64,000 nt of DNA, taken from contig NC_072895.1 in the NCBI RefSeq assembly GCF_027943255.1, forward strand, positions 80,788,001 to 80,852,000, written 5' to 3'. Positions 10,545 to 19,759 of the stretch are shown here, in pieces. Positions within the stretch are counted from its first letter, which is position 1; the number at the start of each line of letters is the position of its first letter. The stretch comes from Anastrepha obliqua (lineage: Eukaryota > Arthropoda > Insecta > Diptera > Tephritidae). The notes under the pieces are model-generated. The model saw only the letters and a program-made list of their open reading frames with translations, was not told the DNA's origin and did not search any database. A program made the position numbers and the translations under genes.

Positions 10545-11175
10545 AGGTGCGTACGGTATTTAAGGGCAACTTAAGAGCAAAACTTATTAACTTTTATTTT
10601 GAACAAAATTTAATGAAACTTCCCGAATTTTTTGCACAGGATTAACTTATTAGCTGCAATAACTTAACTTTCGATGCGGGTCCGGAAACGATTGCATGCC
10701 CGAATCAAATACTCCTTATTCATATCCACTATAACGGTACAAATTTCCATCTTCAGGAAGAAATGTCGTTATGAGGATGCATATTGGTTTAACGTTCAAC
10801 TGCGCCACATATGTAGTAATTAAGGGGACTAATTTTTGGGGAGTTAAGTGGCCCTAAGGTCGATGTTAGCGGCAGGCTAATCATCTACTCTGTCAGAAAT
10901 CAATTAGATTAACGAAACCAACGCAAGGCAAGTCTTGTCGAGGCCCTATGCTTCCGAGAGGGGTGAACAAGGAAAAAACAAAAGAAAAGGTCGGTGTTAT
11001 GTGGCAATGGAAATTTCCAGCCATCCAATTTTGTGTCACCATCAGTTTGTTTGAATGAGTACAGTTGCTGAAAGATCTATGGGCTGTCACCGGGTATATC
11101 ATCATTAGCAAACCTCAGAGTGTATTTTTGGCATCAAAACTATTCTCATAAAAAACATTAGGCTATCGGAGGGGG
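10545..11175. other. No recognisable feature
   Basis: Mixed-composition DNA with no family resemblance that I can see. Confidence 0.45.
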
Positions 11176-11179
11176 CATA

Positions 11180-11290
11180 CAACTATATACCCTCTATTTG
11201 GGAAACAACATGAAGCCTCACACCACTAATTAGAGGAGGAGCTCGGCAAATACACAAAAAGGGATGTGCGCGCCAATTATATGTAATTTG
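11180..11290 (+). repeat. SINE 3' part
   Basis: The sequence from aacaacatgaagcctcacac through ggaggagctcggcaaataca to gcgcgccaattatatg matches the last third of the SINE family (compare 28490-28575). The tRNA-like head is missing, so this is a 5'-truncated copy. Confidence 0.75.
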
Positions 11291-11604
11291 TACTTATACA
11301 TTTATTTATATATATGTACATATATGAAATTGGGTATAAAGTAAGGATATAAGGTGTAAGCCGTGGGGCAAGGAACACGTTCTAGTATTGCTATCTTTTG
11401 TTGGTGGCGGTTAGCCAACGAGTAAGTGCATTTAAGTAAAAAATGTTTTCCCCACAAAAATGTACATTAATAATGTTTATTATTCAAATACAGGGTGGCT
11501 GATGAAAGCCGCTATCAAAAAAAAATTCAATAACTTTTTTTCTTTTTAAGTTATCTGTTCCATTTTTGTTTTAATTTGCAGATTGATCTTTAGAATTTAT
11601 TAAA

Positions 11605-12774
11605 ATGGATAACTGGGACACGCAAACAAGAATTTGGATAGTCCGCCGCTATCACGCACTGGAGTCCGTAGTTTTGGTACAGAGAGAGTACAGGCGGATG
11701 TTTGGCGGCGATCCCCCGAGCAGATGGACCATAATGAGACTGGTGAATAATTTTGCTGAGCAAGGAACAGTCGCAAGAAGGCCTTATCATCGAAACCCAC
11801 CAGTTCGGATGGAGGAAACGATCGCTGCTGTAGCTGCAGCTATACAAAGCAATCCAAGGGTTTCAACAAGAAGCTTATCTGCTCAACTTGGTGTCAGCCG
11901 ACAGTCTTTGCAAACCATTTTTCCCAAAAGTCATTTTTCCCAAAACTTTTGTTCCCAATAAAATAACTCCAAAACCAATTTTCCCAAAAACAATTTTCCC
12001 AATTCAATTAAAATCCTATTTTTCCCAAAAAAATATTTTTGCGTAGAACTCCTTTCCTGAATGCAGCAGACTTGCCGATTCGCTTGGAATTTTGCCAGAA
12101 GATCCTGCAAATGGTGGAAGAAGACCAAAACATGTTAAACAGCCTTTTCATGTCTGATGAGGCCCATTTCGATTTAAACGGCAATGTGAACAAACAAAAT
12201 TGTCGAATATGGAGTACTTCTAACCCACAGATACTCCACGAGACGGAATTGCATCTTCTTCGCGTGACAGTGTGGTGTGCGGTTTCTTCACGCTGTATTG
12301 TCGGGCCTTATTTTTTTGAAGAAAATGGTCACACCGTTACGGTTACTGGAGACCGTTATTTGAAAATGCTGAAAGAATTTTTCTATCCAGAACTACGCCG
12401 AAAGAGAATTCCTTTCAACTCTGTGTGGTTTCAACAAGATGGGGCAACGTCTCACATAGCCCAGAGTGTTATGACAGAGGTGCGACGAAAATTTCCCAAT
12501 AAACTGATTTCAAGAAACTCCGAATTTCGTTGGCCCCCCAGGTCGCCTGACCTTACTGCACCTGACTTTTTCTTGTGGGGTTTATGTAAACAAGAAGTTT
12601 ATAAAACAAAGCCAACAAATTTGGATGAACTAAAACAATCCATTCGGGCAACAATTGCGGCTATTCCTGTCGCAACTCTCAAAGCAGCAATGAACAACTT
12701 TTTACTAAGATGCCGCACTTGTGTCAACGAGCATGGGGGGCATTTAAATTCAATTATTTTTAAAACTAGTTAAG
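11605..12774 (+). pseudogene. DD41D transposase gene, broken by insertion-replacement
   Basis: The ATG at 11605 opens MDNWDTQTRIWIVRRYHALE, and an N-terminal helix-turn-helix region runs to SRQSLQTI at about 11917. The next 18 or so codons present in the sister copy (MHKDLDLFPYKIQMVNKL) are replaced by about 140 bases of repeats with stops. The frame resumes at about 12060 with NAADLPIRLEFCQKIL and runs to the stop at 12772-12774. The catalytic Asp residues remain: SDEAHFD, FQQDGATSH and LTAPDFFLW. The C terminus is complete (HLNSIIFKTS). The catalytic half is therefore readable, but the whole protein cannot be made from one frame. Confidence 0.88.
11917..12040 (+). repeat. About 15-bp TTTTCCCAAAA minisatellite inside transposase
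   Basis: TTCCC cores occur at 11921, 11937, 11952, 11981, 11996 and 12022, spaced 16, 15, 29, 15 and 26 bases, with a weaker unit (aactccaaaacc) near 11966. The unit is roughly ATTTTCCCAAAAACA. The sister copy at 31716-32771 lacks it and has coding sequence there, so the repeat replaced about 58 bases of this copy only. Confidence 0.82.
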
Positions 12775-12894
12775 CTACATTTAATAAAATTTAATGACCT
12801 TCAACTTGAAAAAAAAATAAATGAATTCCATACACTAAAAAAAAGTTATTTGAGTTTCTTAATGTAGTAAAATTCATCAGCCACCCTGTAAATC

Positions 12895-13430
12895 ATGTCC
12901 AGGAGCAACAATTTCCAACGTATAGTAGTTTATTCTACGTGCTTTATTTTTGCGGCAGAGTGTTCTTTGTTTTGTCTTTGATCATCAAAAGGTTCCTTTT
13001 GTTAAATTTTTAACAATATATGTATGTAGATAAGTATGTACTACAACAGACCGTAGCGCCTTACAAGCAAAAAGAAAAAAAATTACCGAGTCTAAAGTAT
13101 TTTGGCAAAAAAATAACGAAACAAATTAATTTTTTGTGGCCGAATGTAAGGCCATATCTACCAAAGTTCATTCATTCATTCATATTGGAATACTATTGCC
13201 TCCTCTGCAATACGTCTCCATTGTTCTCGACAGCCCGATTTTGCACTATGTTGTGAGATTCTCATCTTACGTATGTACGTCTTCCAACTATCACCGCCTT
13301 GGCAGGTCTCTTTTTCTTGCTGTGCTTCAAAAACTTAATTCGTCGCTCTTTCGCTGCTCATTCTTAGGACGTGTCCATACTAGCGTATACTTTGAGACTT
13401 TATAAACCGCGTTATATAATATTTCGTCCC
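12895..13430. other. No recognisable feature
   Basis: AT-rich flank of the DD41D element. I see nothing I can name, although part of it may be the 3' region of the LINE scrap that follows. Confidence 0.4.
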
Positions 13431-13434
13431 GCTA

Positions 13435-13700
13435 TTAAAACACTGATCTCATAGTTATACCGTACTGTACGTCTAATAATCGTATAGGGCCGAATATTTT
13501 TGTGAGAATTTTTCTTTCAAATCGCATCAGTAAATTTACCTGATTAACTTTAAGGACCCATGATTCACAGCCGTTGGTGAGAACCGGTTTTGTATATCTG
13601 GTGTTATAATGAGGTACTTTTGCCAAAGAACTTTGGATCAGAGAAAATTCACTTCTCGCGATATGGAGGAAATATGGGTATATCAGAGTATATACCATAC
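13435..13700 (-). pseudogene. RTE-like LINE reverse transcriptase, C-terminal scrap
   Basis: The minus strand reads YNTRYTKPVLTNGCESWVLK followed by LLMRFERKILTKIFGPIRL. This parallels the RTE-type pattern (LY.T.I.PVLTYG.E.W, then FERKILRKIFGP) also seen at 24400-24560. The catalytic domain is not present. The fragment is short, and its left boundary is unclear. Confidence 0.55.
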
Positions 13701-13782
13701 ATACATATGTATATAGTATATATATACATGAGTATATATGGGTACTGACAGTATGATGTTCTCTCGTTACTGGTAGAAAATA

Positions 13783-13956
13783 CAGGGTTGGCCATATTAA
13801 ACTGACCCATGTGATTATTAAAAAAATATGGAAAAAGAAACATTTTTTTGTGTTTCATTGTGAAAAACATTTAATTTAGTTCAAGGAGATTCGTTTACAT
13901 CACTTTTTGAATATGATATCGCGCAAGTGGTCGCCCTTAGCACGTATTTGGATATG
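13783..13956 (+). repeat. Partial duplicate of the 28-bp-TIR element's left end
   Basis: The 174 bases from cagggttggccatattaaac onward repeat almost exactly in the complete element that starts at 13959. The copy includes the inverted repeat, the UTR and the last codons of the transposase remnant, and stops where the next TA and element end begin. The two are directly repeated. Confidence 0.88.
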
Positions 13957-13958
13957 TA

Positions 13959-14317
13959 CAGGGTTGGCCATCTTAAACTGACCCATGTGATTATTAAAAA
14001 AATATGGAAAAAGAAACATTTTTTGTGTTTCATTGTGAAAAACATTTAATTTAGTTCAAGGAGATTCGTTTACATCACTTTTTGAATATGATATCGCGCA
14101 AGTGGTCGCCCTTAGCTCGTATAGGGTAATGTGCCCGTTTTTCGGCGTTTTCCATAGTTTTGGCCAGCGTCTCGGCCGATATGGCGGCTATTTCCCGTCG
14201 GATATTGGCCTTAAGTGCGCCTAGTGTCTTTGGCTTGTTGACGTAAACCTTAGATTTCAAATTACAGTAAAAAGTTATAGGGTTACTCAATGGGTCAGTT
14301 TAATATGGCCAACCCTG
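13959..14317 (-). mobile_element. Short non-autonomous mariner-like element (MITE-like), 359 bp
   Basis: The left end cagggttggccatcttaaac and the right end, reverse-complemented, cagggttggccatattaaac form a 28-bp inverted repeat with one mismatch, flanked by TA at 13957-13958 and 14318-14319. Inside, on the minus strand, lies the last 70 or so codons of a transposase. The element is an internal-deletion derivative that would need a full-length relative to move. I see no full-length copy in the window. Confidence 0.9.
14075..14290 (-). pseudogene. Transposase C-terminal remnant in the MITE-like element
   Basis: The reading frame gives KVYVNKPKTLGALKANIRRE, then IAAISAETLAKTMENAEKRA and ends in DHLRDIIFKK-stop. 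This resembles the C terminus of DD41D transposases (VY..KP..L..LK..IR..IA.I...TL). No catalytic residue is included. It is what remained after loss of about 80 percent of the gene. Confidence 0.75.
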
Positions 14318-14329
14318 TAATCGTTCAGC

Positions 14330-15060
14330 ATGCGCCGATAAGAGGATCCGTTCGAAAAAATTGCTTTCCTCCGACGATTTAAAAAAAACTATCGTGTAAT
14401 TATTCCACTGCTCAACAATGTATACCAAACCGTCACTTTGGGACTAGGAAGTAACTGTTTTGTTGATGTTTTGACAGCGGGTTCTGTCCTTTCGATGACC
14501 AATAATGGTCATTTTGCTTATTTACAGTTTCATTTAAACGAAAATGGCTCAGAGGCGTACGGCAAACTCTTTTTGTACGACCTAATAAACATATAGTACA
14601 TATATAAGTAGTTCAAGACGGGCTTTGTAGTTTCGCTCTAATGCGGACAGAGTTATATACAAAACTACAGTCTACATACAAAAGTACAGCCTGTCTAATG
14701 GAAGCGTGTCTGCCATAACTTAGAAACTCTTTAAGCAATTCGAGTGAGCTTTGAAAATTGAATCAATCCAAAAGCAGAAAATATATAAAAATTCAAATTG
14801 AAATTAGAAAAAAAAGAAATTGGCAATTCGAAATTTGTCATAAGATTTGCGGTTTTAATAGTTTCATTGGACAATTTCGTGCACTAATTCCAATAGTTCG
14901 TTCAGGAATTACTTCCATTTGTGAGTATTCATGAGGAAGCGCGGAACTTGACGAGAGCGGATATAGTGCTTAAGTGAAGAAAATAAATAAATAAATAAAT
15001 AATAAAAACCTTACTGGCTAAAACAAAAAAAAAAACAATTAAAACATTACGAGTGAAAAA
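14330..15060. other. No gene; TA-flanked element-end-like motif and ATAA run
   Basis: I see no coding stretch. At 14686 tacagcctgtctaatggaag resembles tacagtctgtctaatgggag at 19831, which could be an element end. An ATAA run lies at about 14980-15003, just before the ORF1-like stretch. Confidence 0.4.
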
Positions 15061-15069
15061 GATAATAGC

Positions 15070-15521
15070 AACAATCCGTATGGGTTATTGGAAAATGATT
15101 CAAATGAATATTGTTTTTCCCTTCGGTCCAGATTACAGAACAAGAAATGTGTACAAATATTACTTATTTAAAGCAAAATGAACCACAAGGTGACCTTAAC
15201 TTACAAAACACAATCCACAACACCAGTGCTAGTGATAACTCTCAATCTAAAAACAATGTAAAACAAATAATAAAAAGAAGAAAAGAGCAAAGAGACGGGC
15301 AAACCAATGAACGTCACGATATTGAAGAAGGTAATGATGAAATTCAAAACAAAAAATCCTTGTTGGCCCTACTGCATGCACTTACTGCACTGATCGCTGA
15401 ACTAAAAACATTAATAGTGAATCTTAACTCTGAAAAAGCCTCTCTCATAGAGGAAAACGAACAATTAAAAATATACGCAAACGTCAATCAAAGCAAAGAT
15501 GGTCCAGATATTACTATGTGA
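15070..15521 (+). pseudogene. Possible LINE ORF1 N-terminal part with coiled coil
   Basis: One frame starts NPYGLLENDSNEYCFSL and shifts near 15111 into a 136-codon frame with no ATG until 15147. It is rich in Asn, Gln, Lys and Glu and contains a leucine-rich heptad-like stretch (LLALLHALTALIAELKTLIV, then LNSEKASLIEENEQL) that would form a coiled coil, as in ORF1 trimerisation regions. It lies 0.8 kb upstream of an RNase H-type LINE 3' end on the same strand, so it may be the same element's ORF1. I do not recognise its family with certainty. Confidence 0.35.
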
Positions 15522-15619
15522 GAAGAAGTAAGCAATCAAAATGAAAGGGAGCACAATATTCCTTCTCTTCCCACGGTAGAGAGCCGCATACAGACAATGG
15601 AAAGTTGTCCAAAAACAAC

Positions 15620-16310
15620 GCTTAACGCTAACGTAACGTTTTTCAATTTTTTTTTTTTGCATTTTTTTTATTTGATTTTTTAAATGAAGAACCTTTCAAG
15701 AAGATTCTGTGAAAATTTTAGATGAATCGGAGCAAAACTTACAAAGATACAGCCATGTAAGTGTTGCTACCTACCTGGCTCAACCGCGCGCCATTTTTAC
15801 CTAGCAACTGTTTCGCTCACAACTTACGTTTTCAAAGTCGGTGCCCCTCATAACTTTGAAACTACTGCATCGATCCTTTTGCAATTTTGAACACTTTTTC
15901 TGTAGATGTTTTATAAGGTAACGCCGAAGAGTTTTTTTTCGAATTTGTTGATACTTTTGTTTTTACGGTAACTAATTCACCGATTTTTTACGCGAAAATC
16001 GTGTTTTTGACTTTAATGTGTTCCCAAAAATCGAAGAATTTTTAATTTCAAAAAACCCTCTCGGCGTTACCTGGAGAAAACGATTATCTAACGAAATAAC
16101 TTTGGTTTTTTGATTTCAGATGATTTAACACCGAGTTATGAGGGGCACCGCAAAACTACTTTTTTTTGAGATGCGTCCGAATAATTTCTGCCATTGCCGT
16201 ATTTTTAAATATTTTTGGATGAAAATTTCACAACATATACTTCAAATGCTATAGTTTTATGTAGTAAAATATTTGACGAATAAATTTTAACTGTGTCATC
16301 AAAAAAAAAA
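15620..16310. mobile_element. Imperfect-palindrome (foldback-like) non-autonomous element
   Basis: cggtgcccctcataact at 15839-15855 has its exact reverse complement at 16134-16150, and aggtaacgccg at 15916-15926 has its reverse complement at 16062-16072. The spacing between the two blocks is 60 and 61 bases in the two arms, so both pairs share one centre near 15994. Weaker pairing (tgtgaaaatttt at 15709 and aaaatttcaca at 16222) extends outward. No coding frame is seen. It sits between ORF1-like and RNase H parts of a LINE and probably inserted there. The outer boundaries are approximate. Confidence 0.6.
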
Positions 16311-16314
16311 AATC

Positions 16315-17060
16315 ACTATCAACTTTGACTCAATAAAAAATATAAACAACAACGATATATTGATATCTCAAATCAGAGATACGCAAATATCAAACCCTGA
16401 AAAAATAAAGTTGTTTTGGATCCCTAGCCACATTGGAATACGTGGAAACACCTTTGCAGACGCAGCAGCAAAACTTGCCACTAAGTCGCCGTTACACACA
16501 ATATACAGTTTTAACAAGGTCGACCTAAAAATCGCAACTAGCAAAGCAAATCGAGAACAAATGTTACAACGATGGCAAAACATAAACCATATTATAAATG
16601 CATTAATCCAAGCTTCAACCTCCTAATCTTCCCAGCAACAACCACAAGGCGAAACACGATTATTTATACCCGTTTTCGGCTTGGACATACACGCCTGACC
16701 CCAGCAACCTCTTTCAAAACAACAACCCACAAAACCACGTTTGTCAATTCTACAACGAAGATACACTTTCTATCCAACACATCGTTACAAATTGTGAAGC
16801 ATTACATTCAATAAGACAATCAATATCAAGCCACACAATAGAAGAACTTCTGTCCGAAGTTAACGCAGAAAACATTAAACGTTTTATACACTTTATTTAC
16901 AAAATTAATTTGTATTTTGAAATCTAAATTATACACGAATATTATTATATAAATACTTATGTTACGTAAAGCTGATGGCCTAGGCGCTAATGCTTTTTAA
17001 TTCATTGTGATTGTAATTCATTACTTTTCTAATTTTTAAATAAAAAAAAAAATAAAAAAA
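16315..17060 (+). pseudogene. I-like LINE 3' end: RNase H C-terminus, zinc motif, poly(A)
   Basis: The frame reads KIKLFWIPSHIGIRGNTFAD, the end of an RNase H domain. After frameshifts near 16620-16730 it gives RFRLGHTRLT and then CQFYNEDTLSIQHIVTNC, a C-terminal C...H...C motif, and finishes in KINLYFEI-stop at 16926. The 3' UTR contains gctgatggcctaggcgctaa, a phrase I associate with fly I/jockey LINE tails, then an A-rich tail at 17039-17060. The catalytic reverse transcriptase is missing from this piece. Confidence 0.7.
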
Positions 17061-17064
17061 TTCT

Positions 17065-18130
17065 GTACAAATGGAGAAGAAATCTCGTTTGTATCATTAT
17101 ATAACCGCCCATCTGATTTATTACATGTAAATGATCTAAATTTAGTTCTAGACTCTCTTAATTCAAATAAAATAGTAATTGGAGGAGATCTCAGTGCTAG
17201 GCATACCAATTGGGGGACTGCGTTATAAACAATAACGGGCGTATACTAAATAATTGGCTTCAACACTGTCCCACATTAAACTTGATACCAACAAAGCATC
17301 CCACTAAGGTATCTAGGCATTCAGCTTCATACTTAGATATATTTTTAGTGTCACCGTTTGTTGGAATACAATTTAATGAAGTAAATGGATATATTAATTG
17401 CTTAAACACTCAAGAATACGAATCGGATCATAGTGGAGTAGAATTAACCATAAAATCAGATCATAATGTACTTAGTTACCCGTTAACTGAGTTTTTCAAT
17501 TATGATAAAACTGATGTAAAACATTTTAATGATATACTGTTAAGCAATCTTAGTACAAACTATTTACCAATCAATCGTAACGTAACACGAAATGAAATTG
17601 ATAACTGCATTATAAATTTAAATAAAGCCATCGATACAGCTCTTAACTCAGGAGCTGTTCCTAAAGTAGAAGTGCGCAATCGTGGGCTTATAAACCTACC
17701 TAGTGATATACTAGATTTAATTTCTGCAAAGAAATGATTACGTCGCATTGCGTCAAGATGTGTTAATCCTCAGAGGAAAAGCACTTTGACAGCTATAGTG
17801 CGTAATATTAGTAAGATTATAGAAGAGCGTATTTGTATACACGAAGAAAAATACTGGACAAATTACTTTTCCAATATACAAATGAATAACAAAACATACA
17901 ATAAAATTAAGGATTATGTGTGTCAAAAAAGTGCTAAAGATACCAGACCTTGTAATTAATAAAGACGATATTGATATTGACTTCCCTTATGCAAATCCGG
18001 CTGGTAACAATAGTAGTGACAACATTGTTCTTACAGAAACCTTACATAAAATAAATGCATTAGCCTATCAGTTTGAACAAATACATCGCCAGAACCAGCA
18101 GCTCGGAGATACAAATTTTACAGCTCATGT
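17065..18130 (+). pseudogene. LINE endonuclease and linker-to-RT fragment
   Basis: The frame reads SFVSLYNRPSDLLHVNDLNL, IVIGGDLSARHTNWG (the D-x-N/H position of the endonuclease, with N changed to A-R-H), a one-base shift near 17220, then SYLDIFLVSP and YESDHSGVELTI, which is the SDH box. The linker follows (EEKYWTNYFSNIQMNNKTYN) and, after stops, ALAYQFEQIHRQNQQLGDTN, typical of the stretch before the RT domain. The reverse transcriptase itself is absent. The fragment stops where the mariner at 18133 begins. Confidence 0.7.
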
Positions 18131-18132
18131 CG

Positions 18133-19436
18133 AAAGGGCAAAAAGTAAGCTGAATTTATTTGTCAAACTTCGCGGGATTAAAATTTCGCTCTAGTTATTT
18201 TTTTCGTGAGTTGGCAGCACTGTTAATAACATCCGGGCCAACTTTCATGTGAATGTCATTATCAGTAATATATATTATTTACGCTTGTGTTTACCAAACG
18301 ACCAAGAGTGCATTTTTCGATTTTTACAATGTCTGATTTGATTGAGCAGAGAAGTGCCATCAAATTTTGTTTGCGGAATGAAATTTCGGCTGCGGAAACG
18401 TTTAGCATGCAGAAGGCATTTGGTGATTCGACCATGTCGCAGAAAAATATAAGTGGTACAAAGACTTCAAAGAGGATCGAGAACGTGCTGACGACTTGGA
18501 GCGCTCCGGACGACCATCGACGTCAACAGATGACCAATACGTCAATAAAGTGAAGGAGTTAGTGCTCAAAAATCGTCGGTTGACTGTTAAAGACCTTATG
18601 ATATGATCGGAATATCAGAAGGATCTGTGAAAACCATTTTGAAAGACCATTTGGGCCTACGAAAAGTCAAATCTCGTTTGGTACCGAAAACTCTCAATTT
18701 CTTGGAAAAAAGTCGTCGCGTTGATGTGTGTTTAACAGTGCTTTCAGACTATCAGGACAAGCTCAAATGCATCATTACGGGAGATGAGACTTGGATTTAT
18801 GCTTACGACCCTGAAACAACCGACCAATGAAGCGAATATCGTGCTAAAGGCGAGGCCAGACCGAAAAGAGCACGTCAAAGTCGTTCAAAAATAAAGGTCA
18901 TGATGACAGTTTTTTTTCGATTTTCGTGGTGTGGTGCACTATGAATTCCTTCCACCTGGCCAAACTGTTAATAAGGAATATTATTTGAGCGTTATGCGTC
19001 GTTTACGTGAAGCAATTCGTCCAAAAAGACCAGAATTATGGGCCAACAACTCTTGGTTTTTGCATCACGATAATGCACCGTCTCACACTTCACTCGTTCT
19101 TCGTGACCATTTCGCCAAAAATTCCACGCATATCGTTCCGCAACCACCGTATTCGCCTGATTTGGCTCCGCGTGACTTCTGGCTATTCCCAAAACTCAAG
19201 AGACCACTCCGGGGAACGTGTTACGAGTCGATTGAAGAGATAAAAGCTGAATCGAAGAAGGTGCTGATGGCTATACCGGAAATGGACTATTTGGCATGTT
19301 TCGGGGATTGGAAAAATCGTTGGCATAAGTGTATTTCATCGAGAGGGGATTATTTTGAAAGGGATGAAATTGATTTACAAGAATAAATAAAGATTTTTCA
19401 TTTTACAACCAAATTCACCTTACTTTTTGCCCACAG
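18133..19436 (+). mobile_element. Mariner (DD34D) element, 1.3 kb, decayed
   Basis: The right end, reverse-complemented, reads ctgtgggcaaaaagtaaggt. The left end at 18133 has gggcaaaaagtaagctgaat in the same orientation, so the terminal inverted repeats are recognisable over about 20 bases although the outermost left bases have diverged. TA follows the right end at 19437-19438. The element contains one broken transposase gene. The right end abuts the TA-rich tail of a SINE, so the mariner apparently inserted in that tail. Confidence 0.8.
18329..19386 (+). pseudogene. Mariner DD34D transposase, several frameshifts
   Basis: The gene starts MSDLIEQRSAIKFCLRNEIS, shifts near 18450, continues VKELVLKNRRLTVKDL, ISEGSVKTILKDHLGLRKV, CIITGDETWIYAYDPET (first catalytic Asp), meets a stop at 18827-18829, shifts near 18915, then HYEFLPPGQTVNKEYYLSVM, HHDNAPSHTSLVL (second Asp) and YSPDLAPRDFWLFPKLK (third Asp), ending IDLQE-stop. 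Thirty-four residues separate the last two Asp residues. All three catalytic residues persist, but at least three lesions inactivate the gene. I leave the subfamily open. Confidence 0.88.
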
Positions 19437-19440
19437 TAGT

Positions 19441-19756
19441 ATATATATAATTGGTGCGTACACCCTTTTTTTGGGTATTTGGCCAAGCTCCTCCTCCTAT
19501 TTGAGGTATGCGTCTTCATGTTGTTCCACAAATGGAGGGACCTACTGTTTCAAGCCGACTCCGAACGGCAGATATTTTTATGAGGAGCTTTTTCATGGCA
19601 GAAATACACTCGGAGGTTTGCCATTGCCTGCCGAGGGGCGACCGCTATTAGAAAAATGTTTTTCTTAACTTTGATGTTTCATCGAGATTCGAACCAACGT
19701 TCTCTCTGTGAATTCCGAATGGTAGTCACGCACCAACCCATTCGGCTACGGCGGTC
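19441..19756 (-). repeat. tRNA-derived SINE, near full length
   Basis: On the minus strand the copy starts ccgccgtagccgaatgggtt, with an A-box-like tagccgaatgg and a B-box ggttcgaatctc, and ends ttggtgcgtac... in a TA-rich tail at 19441. It is about 316 bases long and close to the copy at 28268. RNA polymerase III would transcribe it from the internal boxes. Confidence 0.88.
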
Positions 19757-19759
19757 GCC

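Larger units (their letters stand above)
11491..12888 (+). mobile_element. DD41D (rosa-like) mariner-family element, complete ends
   Basis: The ends are cagggtggctgatgaa at 11491 and its exact reverse complement finishing at 12888, a 16-bp perfect terminal inverted repeat, flanked by TA at 11489-11490 and 12889-12890. The 1.4-kb element contains one transposase gene, interrupted by a minisatellite at 11917-12040. A second copy of the same family is at 30292-32884 on the other strand. The transposase has 41 residues between the second and third catalytic Asp; this spacing is known from the rosa elements first described in the tephritid Ceratitis rosa. Confidence 0.92.

Noticed and set aside
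11931..12193. Phe/Lys-rich minus ORFs over the minisatellite
   Set aside because: Translation of the TTTTCCCAAAA repeat, not a gene.
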